A DNA stretch of 64,000 nucleotides from Calothrix sp. NIES-2100 (GTDB taxonomy: Bacteria > Cyanobacteriota > Cyanobacteriia > Cyanobacteriales > Nostocaceae). Where the stretch lies: assembly GCF_002368195.1 (NCBI RefSeq), contig NZ_AP018178.1, positions 2,178,238-2,242,237 of the forward strand, in the 5' to 3' direction. The position numbers and the translations under genes were made by a program. A model generated the notes under the pieces. It saw only the letters and a program-made list of their open reading frames with translations. It had not been told where the DNA came from and made no database searches. Shown in pieces: positions 35,258-43,506 of this stretch; positions within the stretch are counted from its first letter, which is position 1, and every line of letters begins with the position of its first letter.

Positions 35258-36238
35258 CTAAAGCCAACTTTGTTTTTTGGCATACATAATACTGGCAATC
35301 ACAATTAATATCATCACGCCGATGACGAGAGGATAAGCCAAAGGTTGATCTAATTCCGGCATATATTTAAAGTTCATACCATAAAAGCCAGAAATGAAAG
35401 TGAGGGGTAAGAATACTGTGGAAAGGATAGTCAGGCGATTAATTCGTTCACTGGTTTTGCTAGCAGTATTGTCGCGTTGAATTTCGAGTAATTCTGACAT
35501 CCAGATTCTCAAAGCTTGGTATTCTTGCCAAAGTTTATCGACTTGATGAATCAATTCTTGAGTGAAAAGTTCCTTGACTGGCTGGGTTAACCATTGGAAA
35601 TCTTCGTAATCCATCATAGCTAAAAGAGACTTGATGCTTTGAAAATTACGCCGTCCACAGCGAGTAGATTGCCTCATTGTGGCAATTTTTTTGTAAGTTG
35701 ATTCATCACCAGAATTATCTAAAACTGCATCCTCTAAATCATCAAGTTGTCTAGAAATATAGTCAAATACAGTATAGTAATTATTTAAAATATCTTTATA
35801 AATGAGATATAAAATATAATCTATGCCCCAATTTTCAAGATTGATAATTCGTCTTTGAATATTGTTGCTTAAAATACTTAAAATTCTAATTTCTGTATCT
35901 TCAAAGGTGATGATAAAGTTGTTTCCCACAATAATACTGCCACGCACTATCTCAAATTCGCGATTTTTCATTTGATTAGTGAGAATTTCATAGCAATCAA
36001 ATAAACAATCTTCTATATCTTCATCAATGCCGATAGGAAAATGGTTGAAAATCATGTCAACACGAGATGGCTTGATTTTAAATTGGTTGATAATTTTCGC
36101 AATAGCAGTGCGATCGCGGAAGCGAATACAGCGCAACCAGATATTGTGAGGGCTATTAATCCTTTCCAGGATGGCATTGACATTGTTACTGGTGAATACT
36201 TCCAGATGATTCTGAGAAAAGGTAAGCAGAATTAGCAT
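35258..36238 (-). CDS. corA: CorA/MIT-family divalent metal ion transporter
   Basis: A 326-residue protein. A long mixed N-terminal cytosolic domain (funnel) ends in the helix QRDNTASKTSERINRLTILSTVFLPLTFISGFYGMNF. The signature GMN is at residues 287-289, followed by the second membrane helix PLVIGVMILIVIASIMYA and a basic tail (KKQSWL). CorA proteins form pentameric Mg2+/Co2+ channels. The periplasmic loop after GMN (FKYMPELDQPLAYP) carries the usual acidic selectivity residues. Whether this member imports or exports, and which metal, is not decided by sequence. It is a single gene. Confidence 0.93.
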   Translation of the reverse strand: MLILLTFSQNHLEVFTSNNVNAILERINSPHNIWLRCIRFRDRTAIAKIINQFKIKPSRVDMIFNHFPIGIDEDIEDCLFDCYEILTNQMKNREFEIVRGSIIVGNNFIITFEDTEIRILSILSNNIQRRIINLENWGIDYILYLIYKDILNNYYTVFDYISRQLDDLEDAVLDNSGDESTYKKIATMRQSTRCGRRNFQSIKSLLAMMDYEDFQWLTQPVKELFTQELIHQVDKLWQEYQALRIWMSELLEIQRDNTASKTSERINRLTILSTVFLPLTFISGFYGMNFKYMPELDQPLAYPLVIGVMILIVIASIMYAKKQSWL

Positions 36239-36470
36239 ATCCCAATCCTAATTGAGCCGTGAAAAAACACGGTTATTGGAAATCATACCTTGAGAGTTGT
36301 TTCACCTGAACACTGTAACTGTGATAACGACAGGTTAAGAAACAGTTGCAAAGGCGGAGAAACCCAAAACATGCATCTGTTTCATTCTTTTTGCCAATTG
36401 GTATTAGTTAAATTTGAAGAGTGCGATCGCTCACTAAATGTCACCAGCGCGATTCATTGATTATTGATAG

Positions 36471-37310
36471 TTATTGCACTGATGGTTTGGAGGCTACAGC
36501 TAACACCACAGCAGCAGGAATTTCCACACTACCGTTGGAGACATACTTTTTTGCTCCCTCGATAATTGCATTCTCAATATTGTGGCGTTGTGTTGTGGTT
36601 TGCATTGCCAACATCGGCCCCAGCCGCGCTGTACTTGCAATCACTGTGGGTAAGACATCTTCAGGTGTGGGGAAATTCCACAATATAGGCAGTTCGGTAA
36701 CTGATACGGAGGTGAATCCGACTGCTTGCAAAGCTGTTTCACATTCTGTGGGTTCGCCAAAGCGGAACAAAGGTGGACCTGGAGGTAGATCTACATTCAT
36801 GTTGCCATGAGTCTGCACTGAGCCGAGGATCAGTTTCATGAAAGGATTACGGGTTGGTGGTGTCCAGCAGGTGAAAGCATAGCGCCCTCGGGTTTTGAGT
36901 ACTCGCCAAGATTCGGCGATCGCTTTTTGGGGTGCGGGGAAATGCAGAATACCCAAGTTACAGACGATGGCATCAAATCGAGCTGACTCAAAAGGCAGAT
37001 TTTCGGCATCCCCAGTATAAAATTCAGCTTGGGGACAACGCGATCGCGCCATCGCCACCATATTCTCTACCAAGTCTAAGCCAGTGACTATGGCTTGTCT
37101 GCCCACCGCCGCCGCACTCAGCCATCCAGTACCACAAGCGACATCCAGCAATTGCGTACCATATCCCACGCCGACTGCATCTAAGATGGCTGTATTCACC
37201 TGAGATGTTACCTGGGCGATCGCGCGATCGTATGTTTGCGCCACTCGAGAAAATCCGTCATGCTCAAATTGCTTGAAAGCTTCGCGATCTATGTGAGAAT
37301 AATCTGTCAT
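36471..37310 (-). CDS. Class I SAM-dependent methyltransferase (UbiE/Methyltransf_11-like)
   Basis: A 279-residue protein with SAM-binding motif I LLDVACGTGWLSAAA (about residues 53-67), an acidic residue at the end of strand 2 (VTGLDLVENMV), motif II TGDAENLPFESARFDAIVCN and motif III VLKTRGRYAFTCW. The C-terminal half is variable and probably forms a substrate lid. The substrate is not identifiable. ATG 37310 is preceded by a strong ribosome-binding sequence AGGAGG. It follows the NUDIX gene by 14 bp on the same strand, so the two are probably co-transcribed. Confidence 0.88.
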   Translation of the reverse strand: MTDYSHIDREAFKQFEHDGFSRVAQTYDRAIAQVTSQVNTAILDAVGVGYGTQLLDVACGTGWLSAAAVGRQAIVTGLDLVENMVAMARSRCPQAEFYTGDAENLPFESARFDAIVCNLGILHFPAPQKAIAESWRVLKTRGRYAFTCWTPPTRNPFMKLILGSVQTHGNMNVDLPPGPPLFRFGEPTECETALQAVGFTSVSVTELPILWNFPTPEDVLPTVIASTARLGPMLAMQTTTQRHNIENAIIEGAKKYVSNGSVEIPAAVVLAVASKPSVQ

Positions 37311-37324
37311 ATTTTACCTCCTGG

Positions 37325-37882
37325 CTACTTGCCAAAATTCAGAAACTTTAACCCTAATAAAAGCGCCGCCACAGTCCCGGCTACAGCAATTTCCCCTTGG
37401 GTAATTTTCTCTAAAACCGATTTTACAGGAATTAATATAACTTCAATTTCTTCTGTAATATCTAACTGTTGTTCTTTGGCTTTTATGACATTTTCTGCTA
37501 AAAATAAATGGATTTGATTAGTATCTTTACTGGGCTTATCGTATAGAGTGGCGATTTTTCTCACTTGTTGAGTAATATAACCAGTTTCTTCTGCCAATTC
37601 TCTAACCGCTGCTACTTCCGCACTTTCTTGTTGTGGATCAAAACTTCCTGCTGGCAGTTCGATGAAAAATTCACCGACTGCGTGTCGATATTGCCGCACA
37701 AATACAATCTCTTGATTGAGAGTAATCGGTAAAATTAAAGCTACTTCTGGTTTAAGATTAACAAAATAATCATCGATAATTTTGCCATTAGGTAATTCTA
37801 TTTCATCTTGCCGCACTTGGCACCAAGGATGATCTAATACCATTTTTGATTTTAAGATAGTCCATTTTTTGAGGTTGGTCAT
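37325..37882 (-). CDS. NUDIX hydrolase (ADP-ribose pyrophosphatase-like)
   Basis: A 185-residue protein. The Nudix box reads ELPAGSFDPQQESAEVAAVR followed by ELAEETGY, with the catalytic REL.EE core; this spacing is common in ADPRase-type members. An N-terminal WTILKSKMVLDHPWCQVRQDEIELPNGKIIDDYFV region and FVRQYRHAVGEFFIELPAG match ADP-ribose diphosphatases. It probably hydrolyses ADP-ribose or a related dinucleotide to AMP and a sugar phosphate. It is first gene of a two-gene unit with the methyltransferase. Heptamer repeats lie upstream. Confidence 0.9.
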   Translation of the reverse strand: MTNLKKWTILKSKMVLDHPWCQVRQDEIELPNGKIIDDYFVNLKPEVALILPITLNQEIVFVRQYRHAVGEFFIELPAGSFDPQQESAEVAAVRELAEETGYITQQVRKIATLYDKPSKDTNQIHLFLAENVIKAKEQQLDITEEIEVILIPVKSVLEKITQGEIAVAGTVAALLLGLKFLNFGK

Positions 37883-37961
37883 TTGTTATTTGTCAATAGT
37901 CAGTTGTCAGTTGTTATTGGGCATTGGGCATTGGGCTTGTGGCGGGACAAGGGCACTCTTG

Positions 37962-37989
37962 CAACAGTCAACAGTCAACAGTCAACAGT
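37962..37989. repeat. Heptanucleotide tandem repeat (TCAACAG)
   Basis: About four copies of TCAACAG between the NUDIX gene and the epimerase gene. Confidence 0.85.
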
Positions 37990-38106
37990 ATCCCCTGCCC
38001 CTGCTTTTTTCGGTAAAAAAGTATAACAGATGTATTCAAACAACAATACTTTAGAGCTAAAGTGTGATATTTGTGTAATTCGCCCTAGCCTGAAATCAAA
38101 ATATCT

Positions 38107-39159
38107 ATGCAAATTCAAGTAAAAGTATTTACTGTCAATAAGCGGTTTCCCTTGACGATTAGTCGGGGTACAACTGCACAGACAACAAATATCTGGGTGA
38201 GTGTTTCTCAAGATGCGATTGCAGGCTGGGGGGAAGCATCACCTTTTGGTGTCGGCAATCATGGGCAATCGACTGATAAAATCAAAGATGCTTTGCAGCA
38301 AGTTACACCGATTTTGCAGAGATTCAGCCCGTTACAACGGCAGCAAGTTGAGGAAGAGTTAATCAAGATGCAGGTTCCTTCGGCTGTGAGGGCGGCGCTG
38401 GATATGGCTATGCACGATTGGTTGGGGAAGCGCGTCGGCTTACCACTGTGGCAACTTTGGGGACTCGATCGCGATCGCATCGTCCCGACTTCAGTCACTA
38501 TTGGCATAAATTCTCCCGCAGGAGCGCGAGCTAGGGCGCGGGACTGGTTACAATTTACAGATGTCCGTCTTTTCAAGGTAAAGCTAGGTAATCCTGATGG
38601 CATAGAAGCAGATCGGCAAATGTTATTAGCAGTTAAAGAAGAAGCACCAAATGTGGAATTTTTTGTTGATGCTAATGGTGGTTGGAGTTTGAACGATGCG
38701 ATGGAAATGTGTAATTGGCTGAGTGATTTAGGTATAAAGTATGTAGAACAGCCATTGCCAAGGGGAGAAGAACAAAGTTTAGCAGAATTAAAGGAGCATA
38801 CACCGCTGCCGATTTTTGTCGATGAAAGTTGCTTTAGTTGCGCTGATATTCCCCAACTAGCAAACTATGTTGATGGTATTAATATCAAACTGATGAAATC
38901 AGGAGGCTTAACAGAAGCAATGCGAATGGTAAATACAGCAAAAGCCTATGGTTTGCAAGTCATGTTTGGTTGCTATTCTGATAGTTCGCTAGCCAATACA
39001 GCAGCAGCACAGCTAGCACCTCTAGCTGATTATTTAGATTTAGACAGTCATCTGAATTTAATCGACGATCCTTTTATGGGTGCATCGATTCAACAAGGGA
39101 AAATTTTGCCCAACGATTTACCAGGTTTGGGGGTACAACATAGTGCGTTTGCCACTTAA
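38107..39159 (+). CDS. Enolase-superfamily epimerase (L-Ala-D/L-Glu dipeptide epimerase or N-acetyl-D-glutamate racemase, DgcA-like)
   Basis: A 350-residue member of the muconate-lactonizing subgroup. The capping domain covers residues 1-125, and the barrel has catalytic K157-V-K159 (FKVKLG), metal ligands D188 (DANGGW), E214 (VEQPLPRGEE) and D239 (VDES), and the second catalytic lysine K261 (NIKLMKSGG). These residues predict 1,1-proton transfer at an alpha carbon. Such proteins are annotated as Ala-Glu dipeptide epimerases, which recycle murein peptides. However, the overlap with a DUF1611 (DgcN-type) gene matches the described DgcN-DgcA pair, where the epimerase racemises N-acetyl-D-glutamate. 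I favour D-glutamate metabolism but cannot exclude the dipeptide role. Confidence 0.88.
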   Translation: MQIQVKVFTVNKRFPLTISRGTTAQTTNIWVSVSQDAIAGWGEASPFGVGNHGQSTDKIKDALQQVTPILQRFSPLQRQQVEEELIKMQVPSAVRAALDMAMHDWLGKRVGLPLWQLWGLDRDRIVPTSVTIGINSPAGARARARDWLQFTDVRLFKVKLGNPDGIEADRQMLLAVKEEAPNVEFFVDANGGWSLNDAMEMCNWLSDLGIKYVEQPLPRGEEQSLAELKEHTPLPIFVDESCFSCADIPQLANYVDGINIKLMKSGGLTEAMRMVNTAKAYGLQVMFGCYSDSSLANTAAAQLAPLADYLDLDSHLNLIDDPFMGASIQQGKILPNDLPGLGVQHSAFAT

Positions 39160-40189
39160 TCAACGAATAGCTATTTTGCTGCATGAGGGAACGGCTGGAA
39201 CTCAGGGCAAAACAGGGTTGTCACTTTTACGTTACAGTGAAGCCCCAATCGTCGCCGTCATCGATCGCGAATGTGTAGGAAAATCTTTACCAGAAATTAC
39301 AGGTATTAAGCGTGATGTACCAATTGTTGGATCTGTAGCCGCATCTTTAGAATACAAGCCGCAAGTTTTGGTAATTGGTATTGCACCCAAAGGCGGTGCT
39401 GTACCAGATGATTATTGGCATGAACTCAAAGATGCGCTACAAGCTGGAATGTCATTGGTGAATGGTTTGCACACACCATTAGCAACGATGCCAGAATTAA
39501 ATGCACTGCTGAAACCAGGGCAATTAATTTGGGATGTGCGCAAAGAACCACCGAATTTAGACGTTGCTAGCGGTTTAGCACGTACCCTTCCCTGTCGGCG
39601 GGTATTAACTGTGGGAACTGACATGGCAATTGGGAAAATGTCAACCAGCCTAGAAATGCATTGGGCGTCAAGACTTAGGGGTTGGCGTTCTAAATTTTTA
39701 GCCACCGGTCAAACTGGTGTCATGCTAGAAGGAGATGGCATAGCCTTAGATGCCGTGCGAGTAGACTATGCTGCTGGTGCTGTCGAACAAATGCTGATGC
39801 GCTATGGCAAAAACTACGACATCGTGCATATAGAAGGACAAGGTTCTCTGTTACATCCCGGTTCAACAGCAACTCTGCCCTTAATCCGTGGTTCCCAACC
39901 CACTCAACTAGTGTTAGTTCATCGATTTGGACAAACTCATAACCGCAATAATCCCCATGTACCAATTCCGCCTTTACCAGAAGTGATCCGGCTTTATGAA
40001 ACAGTTGCTAGTGCAGGCGGTGCCTTTGCCCCTGTGCGAGTAGTTGCTGTTGCATTGAATACGGCTCATTTAGATGAGACGGGGGCTAAAGAAGCGATCG
40101 CCCAAACAACAGCACAAACTGGATTACCCTGTACTGATGCAGTCCGTTTTGACGCTAACATCCTGTTAGACGCAGTGATGAGGAATTAA
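39143..40189 (+). CDS. DUF1611-family protein (DgcN-like, putative D-glutamate N-acetyltransferase)
   Basis: 348 residues from GTG 39143, which overlaps the end of the epimerase gene by 17 bp. This start gives MRLPLNQRIAILLHEG and suggests translational coupling. The N-terminal Rossmann-like domain (IVAVIDRECVGKSL, VLVIGIAPKGG) is followed by a P-loop-like domain (RVLTVGTDMAIGKMSTSLEMHW, about residues 149-170), then IVHIEGQGSLLHPG and THNRNNPHVPIPPLPEVIRLYE. These are the hallmarks of DUF1611. In the described DgcN-DgcA pathway this family acetylates D-glutamate before racemisation. A dyad at 40213-40240 may end the unit. Confidence 0.85.
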   Translation: MRLPLNQRIAILLHEGTAGTQGKTGLSLLRYSEAPIVAVIDRECVGKSLPEITGIKRDVPIVGSVAASLEYKPQVLVIGIAPKGGAVPDDYWHELKDALQAGMSLVNGLHTPLATMPELNALLKPGQLIWDVRKEPPNLDVASGLARTLPCRRVLTVGTDMAIGKMSTSLEMHWASRLRGWRSKFLATGQTGVMLEGDGIALDAVRVDYAAGAVEQMLMRYGKNYDIVHIEGQGSLLHPGSTATLPLIRGSQPTQLVLVHRFGQTHNRNNPHVPIPPLPEVIRLYETVASAGGAFAPVRVVAVALNTAHLDETGAKEAIAQTTAQTGLPCTDAVRFDANILLDAVMRN

Positions 40190-40212
40190 AACCGCAGCGC
40201 ATCATATTTATC

Positions 40213-40240
40213 GGTGCGTTAAGCTTGGCTGTAACGCACC
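40213..40240 (+). terminator. Putative terminator hairpin after the DUF1611 gene
   Basis: GGTGCGTTA and TAACGCACC form a perfect 9-bp stem with a 10-nt loop, 23 bp after the stop codon, followed by CTTGTAATTTTTG. Similar GGTGCGTTA dyads are common cyanobacterial 3' repeats. Confidence 0.6.
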
Positions 40241-40762
40241 CTTGTAATTTTTGCAAAGTAATGCGATCGCATTATCACTTCATGGGTAGACGCTGCATCG
40301 GCTTGTCCTAGACATTGCTTGACTTTTAAAACAGTCGCGACAATTTAAGTTTTACCTAATATCTTACACCTACACTTAGAAGTGTGAAGCTATACAAACA
40401 GAGCTTACCTACCCTAAAAAAGCGCAAATCCTGTTTGAGGTAACGGGAACGACTTAGTTGTATGTGCGCTTAAATTTATGATTTTTCCGGTTGTTGATAA
40501 AAATATATGTTTATTACAACCGGAAAAATCAGTATTAATACTTTATTGCCAGATGTGAGTTACTTTATAATCATATCTAACTTCCAACTTGATCAAAAAA
40601 CTAGCCGAATTGGCTACATCTGTTTTATTCTCTCTGCTAGAGTATTAAAAATATAGAATCAAAGACTTTAATAGGCGTAACTGCATATATTTTGCTGTGG
40701 CTGCATAGCAGCTAAAAATGCCTGTTGCTCTATTCTTATGGTATGGGAGGAATAAGAATAAG
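40241..40762. other. Intergenic region with perfect hairpin
   Basis: About 520 bp without a recognisable gene. It holds the perfect 15-bp inverted repeat at 40480-40530 and presumably the promoter of the RiPP precursor. Confidence 0.55.
40480..40530. repeat. Perfect 15-bp inverted repeat
   Basis: GATTTTTCCGGTTGT (40480-40494) and ACAACCGGAAAAATC (40516-40530) with a 21-nt AT-rich loop. In RNA it would be a long stem. It is followed by AGTATTAATACTTTATT, so it could also be an operator or the core of a small mobile element. Confidence 0.7.
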
Positions 40763-41206
40763 ATGTCCCTAGAAATTTTAGAAAAAGTTAAGGAATTCCT
40801 GATCAGACTTGTCAAAGATGAAGGTTTTCGCACTCAATTGATGAGCGATAAAGTTGACGAAGTTAAAAAAGTTATAGAAGATGGCGGCTATAACTTTTCG
40901 CCAGAAGAATTTGAAACAGCAACTATCAAAATCTTGGAATTAAAAGAATTAGGTGAGTTTCACGAACTCACAGAACAAGAATTAATCGGGGCTGTAGGTG
41001 GTATTACAAACATTGGTTCAATTACTATTCAGCCACTTTATGGAGTTATCGTCGGGACTCCGAAAAAATGCATTCGTCCATGTCCAAAGCCAAGGCCCTG
41101 GCCGCAACCGCTGTATGGAATAGTCGTTGATCCGCCAATAGTCATCGATCCACCAATAGCACAGCCACTATACGGTGTAATTATCGATGATAGACCAACA
41201 TCATAA
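40763..41206 (+). CDS. RiPP precursor with Nif11-type leader and three PLYG splice motifs (spliceotide, PlpA-like)
   Basis: 147 residues from ATG 40763, preceded by GGGAGG at 40746-40751. The leader (1-80) is a Nif11-like helical domain (LEKVKEFLIRLVKDEGFRTQL) and ends with LTEQELIGAVGG, a double-glycine site at 79-80. The core (81-147) carries three near-repeats QPLYGVIVGTP (90-100), QPLYGIVVDPP (115-125) and QPLYGVIIDD (134-143), separated by Pro-rich linkers. The X-Tyr-Gly motif followed by branched residues is the recognition site of PlpX-type radical SAM spliceases, which excise tyramine equivalents and leave alpha-keto-beta-amino residues. The next gene encodes such an enzyme. Confidence 0.82.
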   Translation: MSLEILEKVKEFLIRLVKDEGFRTQLMSDKVDEVKKVIEDGGYNFSPEEFETATIKILELKELGEFHELTEQELIGAVGGITNIGSITIQPLYGVIVGTPKKCIRPCPKPRPWPQPLYGIVVDPPIVIDPPIAQPLYGVIIDDRPTS

Positions 41207-41245
41207 CTTTGGTGGTTCACCACATTAATTTTGATCGGCTGCTTT

Positions 41246-41274
41246 ATCCCCGACTTCTTGAAGAAGTCGGGGAT
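41246..41274. promoter_or_regulatory. Long hairpin between RiPP precursor and radical SAM gene
   Basis: ATCCCCGACTTCTT and AAGAAGTCGGGGAT form a perfect 14-bp stem around one base. It lies between the precursor stop and the enzyme start, where it could attenuate transcription so that precursor exceeds enzyme, or protect the precursor mRNA 3' end. Nearly the same hairpin recurs at 51803-51835, so it is a dispersed repeat. Confidence 0.6.
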
Positions 41275-41326
41275 CTAATAAGCAACCCTTCATAACTATA
41301 AATGATGGCAATTTTTGGGGGAGAGG

Positions 41327-42589
41327 ATGACATATCAGCGCACAAGTTATGCTGTTTGGGAAATCACTTTAAAATGCAATCTCGCCTGTAGCCATTGTGG
41401 TTCTCGCGCTGGTAATGCACGCACCAAAGAACTGTCTACAGAAGAAGCATTAAATCTCGTGCAGCAGATGGCAGAAGTCGGGATTAAAGAAGTTACTTTG
41501 ATAGGTGGTGAAGCATTTTTGCGTCCTGATTGGTTGGAAATTGCCAAAGCTATTAATCAAGCAGGAATGCGTTGTGGTATGACTACAGGTGGCTATGGCA
41601 TTTCTTTAGAAACTGCACGCAAAATGAAAGCCGCAGGGATTAATACTGTCTCTGTTTCTATTGATGGCTTAGAAGCAACTCACGATCGCCTGCGGGGAAA
41701 ACCAGGTTCGTGGAAATACGCTTTTAAAACCATGAGTCATCTGCGAGAAGTTGGTATTACTTTTGGTTGCAATACCCAAATTAATCGCCTCTCAGCGCCG
41801 GAGTTTCCTAGTATTTATGAATGCATTCGCGATGCTGGTGCTGTAGCTTGGCAAATTCAGCTAACTGTACCGATGGGTAATGCAGCCGACAACGCAGACA
41901 TTCTACTCCAACCTTACGAATTACTAGATGTTTACCCCATGATAGCCCGCGTGGCTCGTCGTGCTTACAGCGAAGGTGTGCAACTCCAGCCAGGAAATAA
42001 TATTGGCTACTACGGCCCTTACGAACGGCTGTTGCGGGGACGGGGAACCGAGGAGGAATGGACATTTTGGCAAGGCTGTGCTGCTGGACTTTCCACCTTG
42101 GGAATTGAAGCTGACGGTGCAATTAAAGCTTGTCCTTCCTTACCTACTACAGCTTACACAGGTGGTAATATTCGCGACCATAATCTTAAAGATATAATTG
42201 AAAACGCTGAAGAATTGCGGTTTAATTTAGGAGCAGGAACACCAGAAGGCACAAAACATTTGTGGGGTTTCTGTAAAACCTGCGAATTCGCTGAACTTTG
42301 TCGTGGTGGTTGCAGTTGGACTGCTCATGTGTTCTTTGATAAGCGAGGTAACAATCCATACTGTCATCATCGCGCGCTTGTCCATGCAGAAAAAGGTTTA
42401 AGAGAGCGAGTTATTCCCAAAGTGAAAGCTAAAGGGCTTCCTTTTGATAATGGGGAATTTGAACTGATAGAAGAGGCGAACGCAACACCTTTCCCGGAAA
42501 ACGATCCGCTACATTTTACCAGCGATCGCATTCAATGGTCTGGTAGTTGGCAAGAAGAACCTGAAAATGCTTACTCTGTGGTTGGGTAA
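41327..42589 (+). CDS. Radical SAM/SPASM enzyme, PlpX-like splicease
   Basis: 420 residues from ATG 41327, with GGGGGAGAGG as ribosome-binding sequence. The N-terminal radical SAM cluster motif is CNLACSHC (CxxxCxxC), with the following GGEAFLRPDW and SIDGLEATHDRLRG segments of the PqqE/AlbA-type fold. The C-terminal SPASM-like region has Cys residues in IKACPSLP, GFCKTCEFAELCRGGCSW and NPYCHH, and should bind auxiliary [4Fe-4S] clusters. It sits between a precursor with PLYG motifs and a very small protein gene, the arrangement of plpA-plpX-plpY. Predicted role: tyramine excision from the precursor to create beta-amino residues. Substrate pairing is inferred from context. Confidence 0.85.
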   Translation: MTYQRTSYAVWEITLKCNLACSHCGSRAGNARTKELSTEEALNLVQQMAEVGIKEVTLIGGEAFLRPDWLEIAKAINQAGMRCGMTTGGYGISLETARKMKAAGINTVSVSIDGLEATHDRLRGKPGSWKYAFKTMSHLREVGITFGCNTQINRLSAPEFPSIYECIRDAGAVAWQIQLTVPMGNAADNADILLQPYELLDVYPMIARVARRAYSEGVQLQPGNNIGYYGPYERLLRGRGTEEEWTFWQGCAAGLSTLGIEADGAIKACPSLPTTAYTGGNIRDHNLKDIIENAEELRFNLGAGTPEGTKHLWGFCKTCEFAELCRGGCSWTAHVFFDKRGNNPYCHHRALVHAEKGLRERVIPKVKAKGLPFDNGEFELIEEANATPFPENDPLHFTSDRIQWSGSWQEEPENAYSVVG

Positions 42590-42601
42590 TTTGGAGGAAA
42601 T

Positions 42602-42757
42602 ATGGACTTCTCAGCTAATATTGAGACAAATACGAGCGAAGTAGAGAAACTATCCCTACTACCACGTTCAGCTTGGGATAGACAATTGCCTTATTTCAAA
42701 GCACTATTTAAAGCCAAACAAGCCTTAGATAAAACTTACGGAACTGTTAAAAAATAA
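42602..42757 (+). CDS. 51-residue accessory protein of the spliceotide locus (PlpY position)
   Basis: ATG 42602 follows a strong GGAGG ribosome-binding sequence (42593-42597) and lies 12 bp after the radical SAM stop, so translation is convincing despite its size. The protein is polar and helical (NTSEVEKLSLLPRSAWDRQL, then YFKALFKAKQALDKTYG). It ends in TYGTVKK, which contains a YG dipeptide, but it lacks a leader and double glycine, so I read it as an enzyme partner rather than a second precursor. Its position equals that of PlpY, the small protein needed with PlpX. Homology to PlpY is unverified. Confidence 0.65.
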   Translation: MDFSANIETNTSEVEKLSLLPRSAWDRQLPYFKALFKAKQALDKTYGTVKK

Positions 42758-42859
42758 TACCAGAAATGTATTTTTCTGGCTGGGGCTTAGAGCAGCTTTT
42801 CCCAAGGGGTGAGTGAAAGGAGCGATCGCTTTTTTTACTATCAATGACAGCAAATTAGT

Positions 42860-43504
42860 TCAGAGGTCGTACAAAGTTTTAAACCAATTTACAAATATCT
42901 GTGCATTTGGATGTATCGGATTTAGAATTCGCTGCTTAATGGCATCATGTAGCTGTCGCCCTGGTGGATGTTGCCAAGCTAACCATGTATAAATGTGAGC
43001 TTTATCAACATGAGGATCTATAAATAACGCCCCTCTATTTTTTGCTTCTGCTACTACCTCCTGAGCATATTGCCAGAGAGGCTCACTCTCATCTGGAATC
43101 ATATAAGCTAGGAAAGTTTCTAACATACCTCGCATCAGGTTATCTGGCATAATCCAGATACCGAATTTGATGCCATTGGTGCTGATAATTAGTCCTGTCT
43201 GTGGTATTTGCTGAGGAATTGTAGGGATACTTTGCAAACAAGCATTTCTGATACTTGTCCAACGTGCTGAGGCATCTTCATCTGCATCTATTATTATACC
43301 TAGATTTGTCAGTCCTGATGCTTGTAGCTCAGTAGATATTAGCTCTGCATTAATATTTTCATAACCTCCACAGTCTTGTATAAAGACAATCGGCTTGTTT
43401 TTCTTTCCCCAAGGAATTCCATTATTTTCTATAAGTTCTGGTATGACGCGCAGATCATCTGTTCCTTCTACCAAAAGCTTCTTGGGTTCATAACCTTTGG
43501 CCAT
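42860..43504 (-). CDS. DUF3226-family (TOPRIM-like) protein, partner of upstream ATPase
   Basis: A 214-residue protein. KKLLVEGTDDLRVIPELIENNG resembles the first acidic motif of OLD/TOPRIM-type nucleases (VEGxxD), and LGIIIDADEDASARW provides the DxD motif. GIWIMPDNLMRGMLETFL and PHVDKAHIYTWLAWQHPPG are typical of DUF3226. Its ATG is 2 bp after the stop of the ATPase gene, so the two are translationally coupled. ATPase plus TOPRIM-like protein is the layout of OLD/Gabija/PARIS-type anti-phage systems. A nuclease or tRNA-targeting effector role is inferred. Confidence 0.78.
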   Translation of the reverse strand: MAKGYEPKKLLVEGTDDLRVIPELIENNGIPWGKKNKPIVFIQDCGGYENINAELISTELQASGLTNLGIIIDADEDASARWTSIRNACLQSIPTIPQQIPQTGLIISTNGIKFGIWIMPDNLMRGMLETFLAYMIPDESEPLWQYAQEVVAEAKNRGALFIDPHVDKAHIYTWLAWQHPPGRQLHDAIKQRILNPIHPNAQIFVNWFKTLYDL

Positions 43505-43506
43505 TG

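Noticed and set aside
42602..42757. A second RiPP precursor (it contains a TYG motif)
   Set aside because: No leader or double-glycine site, and its position suits an accessory protein better.
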